From: Capsicum annuum
Lineage: Eukaryota > Streptophyta > Magnoliopsida > Solanales > Solanaceae
NCBI RefSeq assembly: GCF_002878395.1
Contig: NC_061121.1
Coordinates: forward strand, 130,545,946 to 130,609,945
Length of the DNA stretch: 64,000 bases
Direction of reading: 5' to 3'
A program made the translations under genes and the position numbers. The notes under the pieces are model-generated. The model did no database searches. It worked only from the letters and a program-made list of their open reading frames with translations, and had not been told where the DNA came from. Shown one piece after another: positions 46,082-57,180 of the stretch. Positions within the stretch are counted from its first letter, which is position 1. Every line of letters begins with the position of its first letter.

Positions 46082-46960
46082 CATATAGTGCCTCAAATGG
46101 CGCTATCTTAATGCTTGAATGGTATCCATTATTATAGATGAACTAATGTAATGTTAAGTGCTACACCCACTATCCTCCAAGGTCCATAACATAATCCTAG
46201 AGCATATCCTCAAGAAATTGAATAGTCCGCTCCAACTATCCCTCGGTCTGAGGATGAAAAAAAGCTCTAAGGTCCACCTAAGTACCCAACTCCTCCTAAA
46301 TAGTCCTCTGAATCTTGAAGTGAATACAAATCCCATATATAAAATAATAGATATAGATACTCCATGTAGGTGAACTATATAACAAACATATATATGGGAA
46401 AAATGCTCAGCGCTAAACAATATCTGAATAGGAAGGAACTATGCTGATTTGGTCAACAAATCAATAATGACCAAAATGTCGTCAAAACAATGAGAGATGA
46501 AAGGCATGCCATTAACAAAGCCCATAATGGTCAGCTTCTACTTATACTCGGGAATAGGTAATCTCTAAATTAAGCCATCTGGCCTCTGATACTCGGCCTT
46601 CACCTAATGACAACAAAGGTAATGAGCTACGAAGTCCGCTACATCTCATTTTATGCCACTCCACCAGTAGTTTTATCTCGAAACTGTATACATCTTAGCT
46701 GTCCTTGGGTAAATAGAATAACTAGAGATGTGAGCTTCATCCAATATTAATTGAACTAAGTATACAATTCTTGGAACATAAATGCAACCATATTACATCA
46801 GAATACCCTAAGAGTCCATGGTACCCCTCCTAAACTCACCCCTCAGCAACCGATCATAGATGTCACAAAGTCCAATATCCTCAAACTAAATACTCAAAAT
46901 CTCCTTAGCAGACCTAACCTCAACACTAGCAAGGATCCTCCTAATGTTAGAAATATCAAG
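46082..46960 (-). pseudogene. integrase N-terminal and catalytic part
   Basis: The zinc domain near 46760-46590 reads AHISSYSIYP.TAKMY, YWWSGIK and CCH.VKAEYQRP in one frame with stops. The catalytic core follows: the first acid block is GFVNGMP (normally DFVTGLP), then IIDLLTKSA, then ISIILYMGFVFTS (normally ISDRG..FTS), so two acids are lost. Frame 46154-46420 ends with LEDSG. After a frameshift comes YNNGYHSSIK.APFEALY, interrupted by the solo LTR. Confidence 0.8.
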
Positions 46961-47049
46961 TCAAACCATGATGTTTACTAAGGACTGGATGTACCATGTC
47001 AACGACTAGTCAGAAAAAAAATAGATGCTAACTTACCCATACTCACTTC

Positions 47050-47480
47050 CTTTCAGCTCAAGGTGTCTACAGCCATATTTGCATTTCCCAGATGTTATAC
47101 TATAGAGATGTCATAATCCTTCAGTAACTCCATCCACTTGCATTGTCTAAAATTTAGATCCTTTTGAGTCATAAGATGCTAGGGACATTACTGATTGGTG
47201 TAGAGCTTATAGTGACCACCATACAAGTAATGCTTCTAAAATTTTAGCACAAAAACTACCATCGCTAACTCTAAGTCATAAGTGGGGTAGTTACACTCAT
47301 GAATCTTCAGCGACCTTGATAGATAAGAAATAACTCATCCTTATTAAATCAAAACACAACCCAAACCAACATTAGAAGCATCATAATATATGATAAATGC
47401 AATAACCTCAGCAAAATTAGTCAATATAGGAGATAAAGTAAGAAAATCCATAAGATTCTAAAGTGTAGACTCTCACTCCT
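47050..47480 (-). pseudogene. RNase H relic
   Basis: The minus strand keeps YYDASNVGLGCVLI near 47380, [21 protein letters not shown], a HYLYG block near 47215, and DYDISIV.HLGNANMAVDTLS near 47080. The order equals that of Ty3/gypsy RNase H. In-frame stops are few, making it the best-kept part of this element. Confidence 0.8.
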
Positions 47481-47569
47481 CAGACTACTAGAAAGGAATC
47501 TCCTTCTAGGTCAATCAAGTCATTGGTGCTGCAATAGTGGCAAGATCCTCAATGAGCCACTAGTAGTAA

Positions 47570-48290
47570 CTTACCAAACTAATAAAGCTACTAACCTCAG
47601 TAAGAGATGCAGGTTTGGCCCAATCACCAATAACCCTAATCTTTTATGGATCCACTATAATACCATCCTTAGACACCACATACCCTATAATAGAATTGAG
47701 CCAGAACTCTCACTTTAAGAATTTGGCAAAAAGCATATGGTCTATCAAAGTGTAAAGCAGAATCCTTAAATATAGCTCATGCTTTTCCCCACTTCTCAAA
47801 AATACAGGAATATCAATAGATAAAAACAATCATCAATTAGTCCAAATAAGGTCTGAACATGAAATTCATCAAATCCATAAATGAGGTTGGGGTATTAGTC
47901 AACACAAAAGACATCACTAGGATGTCATATTGCCAAAGTGGGTCTTGAAGGATTTCTTTGGGATTTTGTTAGCAAGAATTCTTAACTGTTGGTAGCTGGA
48001 ATTCAAGTTAATCTAAGAGAACACCATCACTCCTTGGAAGTAGTAAAATAAGTTACTAATATGAGGTATATGATGCCTATTCTTCACTATAACCTTACTT
48101 AGAATCCTATAACTGATAGACATATGCAAAGATCCATCATTTTTCTTCATAAACAAGAAATGAGCACTTCAAGGTTACATACTTAGCCTAATGAAACCCT
48201 TAACTAGAAGATCCTTGAGCTGAGAATTTAGTTTCTTAAGCTCAAAATATGCTTTATGGTATAGTGACATAGAAAAAGGTCGGGTGTATG
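47570..48290 (-). pseudogene. reverse transcriptase relic
   Basis: On the minus strand: [21 protein letters not shown] near 48235, LFMKKNDGSLHMSI..R, VIVKNRHHIPHI, a worn L.SSYQQLRI block and SFMDLMNFMFRPYLD near 47870. The active site near 47812 reads F-I-Y followed by a stop where the family has F-I-D-D. Stops and frameshifts throughout. Confidence 0.75.
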
Positions 48291-48499
48291 GCTGGAGATC
48301 AAAAATAAATTCAATATCACGCCCACAAGAAAGGCAATGTAAATTAATAAGAAAGACATTAGAAAATCATAAACTATAAGAACCGAATCCTGTGAAGGAA
48401 TCTGCACACTAACATCATAAATATAAGCTACTTAAGGCTACCATCCTCTTAGTAAAAGTATCCTAGCCAAAATATTAGAAATAATCCCTATTATTGCAT

Positions 48500-50408
48500 G
48501 GGTCAAAGATTTCCATACAACATGATTGGGGGTATGTCAGGCAGTGCTAAGGTAATGGTCATAGTGAAGAAATCCTAGAATTCTTGATATGGGGATAATT
48601 AGTCTATGCCTAGAATCACATTAAAGTCTACCATATCTAATACAATAAAATCAACCTAAGTATTAAACTCTCGAATGGTTATAGTACATGATTTATAAGC
48701 CTGATCTACTACTAAAAAACCACCCGTGAGAGTAGATACATGTAATAACACAAATAAAAAATCCCATGATAACTCTAATTGTGGGGCATATTAGGTAGAC
48801 ACATATGAATAAGTGCATTTATATCAAATAAATAAAAAGTTAGTTGATGGCACATTCAGATCATACCTTTAATAAAAAATTCTGAAGACTCAATCTCTAG
48901 TCTACCAAGTATATCATATAAGTAACCTCATTCGACACCTGGTTAGGAGCCAAATTAACCACCGGTCCTACCTGCTTAAGAAATCCTTGATAACCCTAAG
49001 GACTATCTTATTGACCCTACATACCACCTCTAGGTAGGGGCGATACTTCTTAAATCGGTGAAACACTCTACACTACTGTCACATTTTGCCAACACTAAAG
49101 AAAATACTCTAAAATACTGGCTGAAAACACCTCATAATAACACGGTGCTAGTGGTGTAATTTTCCTAAAAGATTTGATTATCATAGAATAGCAACCGTGA
49201 CAAGAAAATATAGAATGTATACCTCTTAAAGACTGACCAATATTTTGGCTACGATGGTTACTATAGTTGGGAAAACCCCCATCTATAATATGAAATGCGG
49301 CATAAACGAGCCAACTAGACTGGCCCTAATGCTAATAAGACCGAAGATGAGGGTACTTAACTCAAGAATTATGGCCACTAAAGTGTGAGCTGAGTCCTAC
49401 TAAAAGTATGCTGGAAATAGGGCCTCTTATTGCTGCCCCATTGGGCCTTGCGATACATCTCCTTCATAGCCTGAGCATAACTAGAAATCTTAATAAAAGA
49501 ATTACCAGTGGCAACCAAACTTTGAGTATCCATGAGAAGAAAAAGTCTAAGACCCCAAACAAAACACTAAATTTTACTTATATTCTATTGATAAAATAGT
49601 TCTAGCATGCTTAGCTAACTTATGAAATTGAGCCGCATACTCAAGGATTGTTATAAAATCCTACTCCAATCTTGATAACTGATCACTCTAGTTCTATCTA
49701 AGGCTGCGGGGCATATAGTTCTCTAAGAAAACCTCAAAGAACTGAGTCTTTAAAAAAAGTAGAAATTCAACTAGCCTTGATTCTAGATAACCTCTCCACT
49801 AATGTCTACCGGTCGTGACTTGCGAAAAAGTAGTGTAGTCAACCCATTAATCTCAACTAAGCCCAAATTATGGATCTTATCTTCACAAATAGTAAGTAAC
49901 TCAAACGCATTCTCACCTAGTGGCCCAAAATACCTAGGCAGAGTTAATCTCTGAAATCTTCCCAATATCTTTTGTTGCTCATTGGATATAGCAGGATGAA
50001 TGAGTATTAACTAAGAAATTATCGACGTTTTAGAGTTCTCAAATTTGGGGGTCGTAGCTACAGGCTGTGCCCCAACTTTTATAACACTTTGATTTGCAAA
50101 TTAAGCATAATCAGAGGTGCACCACCAAATTAATCTAGAAACTAAACTGAAGTACCTATAATCAGTGATAAAGGAATAAATATTGATTGAGCCTAGGTTG
50201 CTCGATGACCCACCATTTGCTAGGGTGGAGGAATCTCTAGTGTAGGAGTAGGAATAGGACCTAGTGAAGGCTCTCTAACTAGACCACTAGCTGGGTTTTC
50301 ATTTATTGCCTGCCCTCAATATCTATGTCGGCCATGACCTTTGATAGGATTCCTAGTAGTGGACTATGGGTCCTTATCTCCAATAGGAGTAGTTTGTATC
50401 CTAGACAT
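48500..50408 (-). pseudogene. gag and protease relic
   Basis: The gag start ATG survives at 50408 (MSRIQTTP, a common start in this family). Frame 49783-49965 holds the gag core RFQRLTLPRYFGPLGENAFELL, CEDKIHNLGL. The zinc knuckle region near 49200 is unreadable. The protease block near 48640-48570 reads DFNVILGMD.LSPY, then VTLA.PDIPP. Numerous stops. Confidence 0.75.
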
Positions 50409-50596
50409 TTAAGAAAGAATTAAAATATGTGAATGATAGTATCCAATATGGACTCATAAAACTAAATTAGTAAAGGAAGTGAAGATTTCTTATTAATGTC
50501 AAATAGCCTCCCAAAGATAATAAACACATGTCATCCTTTAAATCGGTGGGACTCTACTAGACACTTGGTCTTGTTCCAACAATACTAGTGAACCTA

Positions 50597-50614
50597 GGCT
50601 CTAAAATCATTCCA
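50597..50614 (-). other. primer binding site
   Basis: The minus strand reads TGGAATGATTTTAGAGCC, a decayed TTGGTATCAGAGCC (initiator tRNA-Met), directly beside the LTR end. It sets the right limit of the internal region. Confidence 0.65.
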
Positions 50615-52207
50615 TCATGATCAAATTTAATAGTTCATGATGGCACCTTCTTTAATCCTCTAGTAGGTATGCCAAACTGTACCCCAGAACAAAAGTAATG
50701 GGCTAGTTGGTGGAAAATAGTTTAAATGCTGAAAATATAAAATAATTAGGCTGCAAGCAATAAACCATAAGAATGATAGCATAGCTAAAGATAAATACAG
50801 AAAGAATAAAGTATCCCATGACATAGTAAGGTAGGTATAAGAGCTTTTAACGAAAGAATAATAGTACTAGTGGTATAAAATGCTCAATAGTATAGATTAA
50901 AAAGACAATCAAAATAGAAGAAGTAGAGAAAGTCAACCCGACACCAAAAGCACACCTAATCTTTGAACTCTAACAAATACTAGTACAGACATTAAAAATG
51001 ACATCAAGTACTCAAAACTAATTCAAAAAAGATGTGGGAGTGTAGTATGAGTACCAAAATAATGAGTAATTAATAAACATCACCAATCGAGTAAGCTAAA
51101 TCATAATAAAATTACAAGAAGGTAAACTATAGTTAAAAAAGAGACAAACCTAGAATAATTCTAAACACTAAAAATAGATAACCGAGTATATAATATCAAA
51201 AAAAAAGAAACTAACTACCACAGTTCCAAATAAGAGTAAAGAATCCCCTCGAGCCCCCATAAGCCCAATTGACCTAATCAAGAGAGAAGTAATGAAAATA
51301 ATAATCCCAAAGCCCTTATTTTTAAAATCGTAACTATGTTTTCCCCAAGACATGGTCAACGGACTCAAATAGGTTCCATTACCAACATAATTTTAAAATT
51401 AATCTTAATATCATAATTATCGAATTCAAATAGGTCTCAATATCATAATTGTTGGATTCAATCTTGTCTTAATATCATAATTGCTAGACTTGAACTAGTC
51501 TTAATATCATAATTGCTAGAATCAAGCTGGTCTTAATATCATAATTATCGGACTTGAACGAATCTTTCTATCATAATTGTCAGACTCAAACTGGTCTTAA
51601 TAACATAAATGCAAAAATCTAACTAGTCTTAATAGTCTAAGTACAAGCCTAGTAAACCTCAAGAGATGTCTAAACCCTTATTAAGCTGAATAATTTAAAT
51701 AGGATGACAAAAAAAGCCCTTTTATTGCTAAGAGGACTCATTACAATATTACCTAGAGTGGGCTAGTGGACCCTATTTCAAACCTCAAAAGTTTATTATA
51801 ATAAATTTCTAAATTAGAGTAAGGTCCCAAAGACTCGCTACAAGGTACTAAATAAGTCTCATTAGGTCCTAAGGTAGAAATTCAACATAATTTAGGTCAA
51901 ATCTGCTTAAATACATCTCCTTAACCAGCTAGATAATTCAAATTTTTCTAACTATACAAACAAGTTGTAAGATCCCAATACAAAACTAACATAATATCAT
52001 ACAAGTAACATAAAAAAGATCAATTTATCAAGAGAATAACCTATACTACTTGGATGCCAAAGAATACCCTATAAAGTAGGCTAAATTGGAGATTTTCTTT
52101 TCTGAGAAGCCTCCTCACTGTTACAATGAGGAAATGACTTTCCTAAGCTCACCAACACCCCACGATCACCCAAGGATCAATCTCCTAATTTTGTTTCAAA
52201 ACCTAAC
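50614..52207 (-). repeat. 5' LTR, truncated
   Basis: Partner of 39394-42680, with the same succession of blocks up to CCCCACGATCACCCAAGGATC near 52160. The U3 part beyond is missing because the LTR at 52208 begins here. The frames at 51168-51368 and 52086-52292 are not genes. Confidence 0.75.
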
Positions 52208-54532
52208 TGTAATACCCCGTGAATTTCAACTAATAGTAGAACCCTATTTCAAGCTTGTTAGAAATAATGTTAGTGATTTGGTAGAAACATGATCTAGCTT
52301 GATGAGTATTAGGGCCTCAAAAGTGTCCTAGCTATTAGACGAATCAAAACATTCCTTGCCGATTAAATTCTTGAGATGGATATTGGTATGGTCAACTTTA
52401 AATGAGCATATCTCTCATTATACTATGAATTTCTGAGCTCATAATCCACCAAAAGATATATAATTGAATTATCTTTCCAACGATACCAATTTCACCAAAG
52501 TCCGTTATCGAAGCAAAGAGTTATGCCCATTTTACTCCAGTGTATCAGCCTGGAAGTTTCGTGATGACATTTTGTGATGACTTGTCACAAGCCTGACGAC
52601 TTACAACAAAAGTTGTCACCATAAGCAGAAAGTCATAAAATCCAACATTTTGTGATGACTTGTCACAAGTTTGACGGCTTGTCACAAAATGTCGTCAACC
52701 TTAAGCCAAAAATAAAAAAATCCACCCTTTTGTGGCGACATTTCGTGACGACTTGTCACAAGTCTGACGACTTATCACGAATGTCGTCAGCTATTTTTTC
52801 AGCAATTTAATGACATTTTTGAAAGGGTATTTTGGTCTTTTTCCTGCACTTTCTACGACTTATAACCCTTAGAGAACGTATTTTCTTCTATTTCTCTTTA
52901 GTTAAACATCTCAAAATTTTCTGCACTCCTTCAACCATAAGGTTAGGGTTTCAACATTAAAACCTAATTATCTAGAGATTCAACCGTGAGAATTCAATAA
53001 TTCTTGCATATTTGAATTCCCCGTTAAGAGGGTTATGAGGGACACCCAATAGTTCGTAAATAACCTTCCGAAATTTTTGAAGTCATCCCTAAGCTCCAAG
53101 TTTAAGGTATGTGGTTTTGAACAAGAACACTCTTTTGTTCTTGTATCCAAAAGTTACATATTTTCATAAAGTATTTCGTAAATTCATGGAGAATTCTTAT
53201 CATGTTATTATATTATTAGTTTTATGAAACTATGTCTTACCCAAGCTTTGAGCTGTAATATTATTATGCATATTAATGTTTTAAATTGTCAATTTATGGT
53301 TTAAGTTGCATAATTCAACGTCTATATCATGTTTTGAAAATTTCAAGTCCTATTGTTGTGAATTGAACCATATGGTTAAATCATGAGATGTTACCATTTT
53401 TTAAAGAATATCAAGAAGTGAGTTTTGATTGTAAATTCAGATAGAAATCCAAATTCTTGAGTTTGAAGTTAAGGGGATGTATTTTGGCTCCCATTATATA
53501 TATGTATTGTTGAATTATTTTAAGGTGGATTTTCTAAAGTTCTGAGCTAAGAATCGAGTTGGGATTGATTCCGAGGTTTCATGCCCCAGAACTATGTGCG
53601 TCCATAGGTTCTTGATATACCCCAAGTGTGTTAAGATAGTGATCACTAAAATTAAGGTCTTATCCGATGGAAAGGATAGAACAACTCTCCCCAACGTGGG
53701 TAAGACATTGGAATCCATGTAGCTCACATGGTTTATGTTGGTTAAGAGAAACTCTCTATGTTCCTAAAGTTCTCTAAGCTCTAAAGTCTTCCAAGTTTCA
53801 AAGAGTTTTAGTCTTAAAGTTACAAAGTTTTGAAAGTATAAGTGTTTTGAAAGCTATGGTGTTAATAATTTCAGTTGTCATGATAATTTGAGGTTTTAAG
53901 TAAAAGCATGATGACTTATGAGTCTTGTGGCACATATTTATTTCAAGCTACGTGAGTATGTTTTACACCATGAAGGTTTTATATAAAAGTTTATGATATT
54001 GAGTATTTTAATTGCACACTCCCCCATATGCTCAGTACATTCCCAAAGTACTAACCCACATATTTTGTCTATGTACCATATATTCTCGTAATGTAGGTTT
54101 AGGTACTCAGTCTCAGCCTTACTAGTGATCCTTTCGAGCACTCCTATCTATATATTAGCCGTGGTGAGTCCTTATGTTTTGGGGACCGATTATTCTTAGA
54201 CTTCCAATTTTATTTAGTAGCTATTTAATTCTTGTCAGTTGAGTATGAGTCAGCTGGGGACCTGTCCCAATGGCTCTCTAGTTTGGAGTAGTAGAGGTTT
54301 GTCAGACTGGTCATTAGATTATCAGCAGTTTGAGATTTTCTTTGAGTTGTAGTTTGTACAGACTAAGTATTTCATTCATATTTCTCATTTTATGATGTCA
54401 CAGTGTTGAGTTCATGCTTTTTATCTTCAAGTAAGCTAATATATGAAGTAGAAGGCTCAAAGGGTTAGCTTGGGGCTACTTGTAGCCTTAATCATCATGT
54501 GATGGTTCGGGACTCGATTGCGGGGTGTTACA
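52208..54532 (+). repeat. 5' LTR of the plus-strand half element
   Basis: It starts TGTAATACCCCGTGAATTTC and ends GGGGTGTTACA, so TG...CA is kept. U3 has three palindromic repeats (52555-52790). TATAACCC at 52861 follows CTACGACT as in the other LTRs. The last 700 bases are related to 1-732. The frames 53515-53727 and 53938-54141 on the minus strand are chance. Confidence 0.88.
52555..52790. repeat. three palindromic repeats in U3
   Basis: Units starting near 52570, 52648 and 52727, each with TTTTGTGATGACTTGTCACAAG or a variant and then a second arm TGACGACTT.TCAC. Each unit can fold back on itself. They lie 70-300 bases upstream of the TATA box, a place for enhancer-like binding sites. Confidence 0.75.
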
Positions 54533-54535
54533 AAC

Positions 54536-54549
54536 TTGGTATCAAAGCC
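54536..54549 (+). other. primer binding site
   Basis: TTGGTATCAAAGCC, one base from the usual initiator-tRNA-Met complement TTGGTATCAGAGCC, three bases after the LTR end. The best-preserved site in the window. Confidence 0.85.
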
Positions 54550-54740
54550 TAAGTTTTAGAGAGTCCTAGGGAGTCTGACAAGCTGTGTTAAGTAGAGTCT
54601 TGATCATCGGTGTGTAGCGCACCACATCTATGAGCAACAGGCTATGAAATATTTTAGGAACAAGTTTTTTCTTCCTCACAAGTCCATCATGCTCAAGTTG
54701 TCTCTCTCAGCTATTAATTCGTGCTCTCTTATTTCAGATT

Positions 54741-56050
54741 ATGCCTCCCTGCTGAGCTCAAAGAAATAACAATGATCAGCAACCTCAGCCCACTGATCCT
54801 CTGAATGAAAGCGTGTCCCACATCGAATTCAGGGCATCCTTCCAGGCATTGGCCTAAGCTGTCACTGTCCAGGCCAATCAAGCCACAGATCCTTAATTGC
54901 AAGGAGGTGACTTAGCTACTGCCAGAATTTGTGACTTTATGTGGATGTATCCGCCAAATTTTTATGGGTAAAAGGTAGGGGAAGACCCACAGTTATATCT
55001 TGAGGAGATAAGGAAGATCAAACAGCTAATGCGTGTGTCTGAAGAAGATTATATAGAGTTAGCATCTTACAGGTTGAAGGACATTGTGTATGACTGGGTG
55101 GTTTCTTGGAGGAAGGCTAGAGGGAAGGGTGATGCTCCCATTATCTGGAAGATGTTCCAAAATGCATTCTTGGATAGGTTCTTTACTTTGGAGTTAAGAG
55201 AGGTGAAGATTGAAGAGTTTGTGAACTTGAGACAGGGCTCTATGAGTATTAAGGAGTACTGCTTAATGTTCAATCAGCTAGCAAAATATGCACCTGACTT
55301 GATCTCCGACGCCCTAACTGGTATGAGAAAGTTTATGATAGGTATGTTAGGCTTAGTACTAAAAGAATGCTGCATTGCTATGTTGAACAAGGAGATGGAT
55401 TTGTCTAGGCTAATGATCTATACACAGTAACTTGAGGAGGATAAGATAAGGGAAAAAGATAGAGCGAGAGGTAACAAGAGAGCCAGGTCTGAACTACACG
55501 AGTATGGTTGACTAGATCCCAGGGAGGGAACCACCCTCAGTTCCAGAGTTGTTCTTCGATGCCAGCACCCTTATCCGCTAGTGTCCCAGTGCTTAGAGAT
55601 AGGCTAGAGCAGGGAAACATGTCTTCTATGTCCAGGCCTCAGCAGAGTGTGAGAAGCAAGCCCAACTTTCCTCCTTGTGCCAAGTGTGGTAGAAACCATT
55701 TGGGTTAGTATTTGGTTGAACAATGTGGTTGTTTTGGATGTGGAAGATAGGCCACATTCTTAGAGAGTGCCCATATCCCAGGTAGGGAAGCAAAGATACC
55801 CAACCCTAGACCCAGGCCACTAGTGCATCAGCTTCCACAACTCGTCCAGCTCCTTCTTAGGGGGCTTCTTCAAGTATTGCTGGCGAGCAGCGCCAAAATA
55901 GGTTCTATGCCCTACCTTCCCATCATGAGCAGGAGGACTCTCCAAGAACTACCATCTTTGAGCCAACAAATATGATAGCTCCTACTGAATCTTCACTAAA
56001 ACCTAGGCCTCTTATCATTACCCTCATGGTGCATCTCCTTTATCACCCGA
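54741..56050 (+). pseudogene. gag relic
   Basis: Start ATG at 54741 (MPPC, then a stop where relatives have Arg). The core frame 55029-55430 is well kept: SYRLKDIVYDWVVSW, FQNAFLDRFF, LREVKIEEFVNLRQGSMSIKEYC and YAPDLISD, the retrotransposon gag domain. Frame 55508-55708 leads to the zinc knuckle PPCAKCGRNHLG, which breaks at a stop; a shifted CFGCGR follows. A Ser/Pro/Thr-rich linker runs to about 56040. Its good core suggests a fairly recent insertion. Confidence 0.85.
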
Positions 56051-56059
56051 GTGTGCTCT

Positions 56060-56975
56060 GATAGCTAAGAAAAAGATCTACCCACAACAACTACACTTCG
56101 TAATGAAATAATAATTGGAAGTCTCAACCCTCTAACAAAGTATTGAACGCTCTCATACTTAGTATCCAAAATAGATGTTGAATACCTAGCCAAATCGTTA
56201 AAATGAGCCTCATACTCTATAATAGTCATAAAACCCTGCTCCAATCTAGAGAACTGATCCCTTAGCCAATCTATAATATTGAGAGGCATGTACTTGTCAA
56301 AGAATATCTTAAATAACTAGGCCCAAGTCAAGGGAGAAGATCCAACTAGTTTAGAATCTACTAAACCTCTCCACCAATGTCGAGAAACTAAATCCAACTA
56401 AAATGTTTTTTAATCCATAGTATAAGGACCAAATTAAGGATCCTTTGTTCACAAGAAAGTAGGAACTCATATGTATCCTCTACCGGTGCACTAGAAAACC
56501 TAGGCGAAGCCAATCTCAAGAACTTCACAACAACTTCTGCTCCTTCGAAGAAATAATAGGCTAACCAACCACTAGCTAAATAACTCTCAACTGGGTAAAT
56601 ACTGATGTAGCAGGAACCTCAACTCTTGGAGTTGCAGCTATAGGCTGCGCCCCCTCCTTAATACAACTCTTATTTGTATACTGTGAACCACTAACTAAAC
56701 ATAATAGTTGAACCAACATATATCTAAGAACTAAATAAGAAATAAACCCTGGTGGAGACTAGGCTGGCCCCTGGCCCACCATAAACTAGGGAAAAAGAAT
56801 CTCTAGCTGAAGAGTGGGAATAGGATTTAAGAAAAGTAAACTATCCTAGACTATAGATGTGAACGTATCCCTTCGTTGGCCATGACCTCTAGGTTATCCA
56901 CAAACATAAGTAGGATCCCTAGGCTTGGTCTCAGAACCCTTGTCTCGGGTAGCAGTAGCACGTGTCCTGGCTATC
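56060..56975 (-). pseudogene. gag relic of the facing element
   Basis: The start codon at 56972-56974 is ATA instead of ATG (text IARTRATATRDKGSE). The C-terminal frame 56065-56289 carries WLRDQFSRLEQGFMTIIEYEAHFNDLARYS and YFVRGL, the usual gag domain. It is cut at about 56060 where the plus-strand gag ends. The middle part is broken by frameshifts. Confidence 0.8.
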
Positions 56976-57164
56976 TGCAAAAAAGTAAAGTAAAGGGAAT
57001 ACTTATACAACAAACTCAGACTCGTAGAACGATATGATTGAATGAAGTGAAGAACTCCTAAGAATGTCCCATAGCCTCCCAAAAATAGGAAAAGGGCATC
57101 ATCTTTTTGATTCATAGGACTATACTAGACAATTACTCTTGTACCAATAATACCAGCGAAACCT

Positions 57165-57180
57165 GGCTCTAATACCAATT
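57165..57180 (-). other. primer binding site
   Basis: The minus strand reads AATTGGTATTAGAGCC, one change from the tRNA-Met complement, right beside the LTR end TTGTGACA at 57181. Confidence 0.8.

Larger units (their letters stand above)
39394..52207 (-). mobile_element. Ty3/gypsy element (Tekay/Del type), nested and inactive
   Basis: On the minus strand: partial 5' LTR (52207-50614), primer site, gag, protease, RT, RNase H, integrase and 3' LTR (down to 39394). The integrase is split by a solo LTR (43302-46081). The 5' LTR is cut by the plus-strand LTR that starts at 52208. The 3' LTR holds a hAT-type element. RT has lost the catalytic Asp pair (F-I-Y-stop in place of F-I-D-D, near 47812) and the integrase has lost two of its acids. 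Confidence 0.85.
52208..56050 (+). mobile_element. 5' half of a Ty3/gypsy element (LTR-gag only)
   Basis: A complete 2.3-kb LTR, a good primer binding site and a gag gene on the plus strand. At about 56050-56060 it meets the gag of an oppositely oriented element. No protease, RT, integrase or 3' LTR follows, so the rest was lost in the rearrangement that made the joint. Confidence 0.85.

Noticed and set aside
46158..46373. 71-codon plus-strand frame
   Set aside because: It overlaps the minus-strand integrase, which has clear family motifs.
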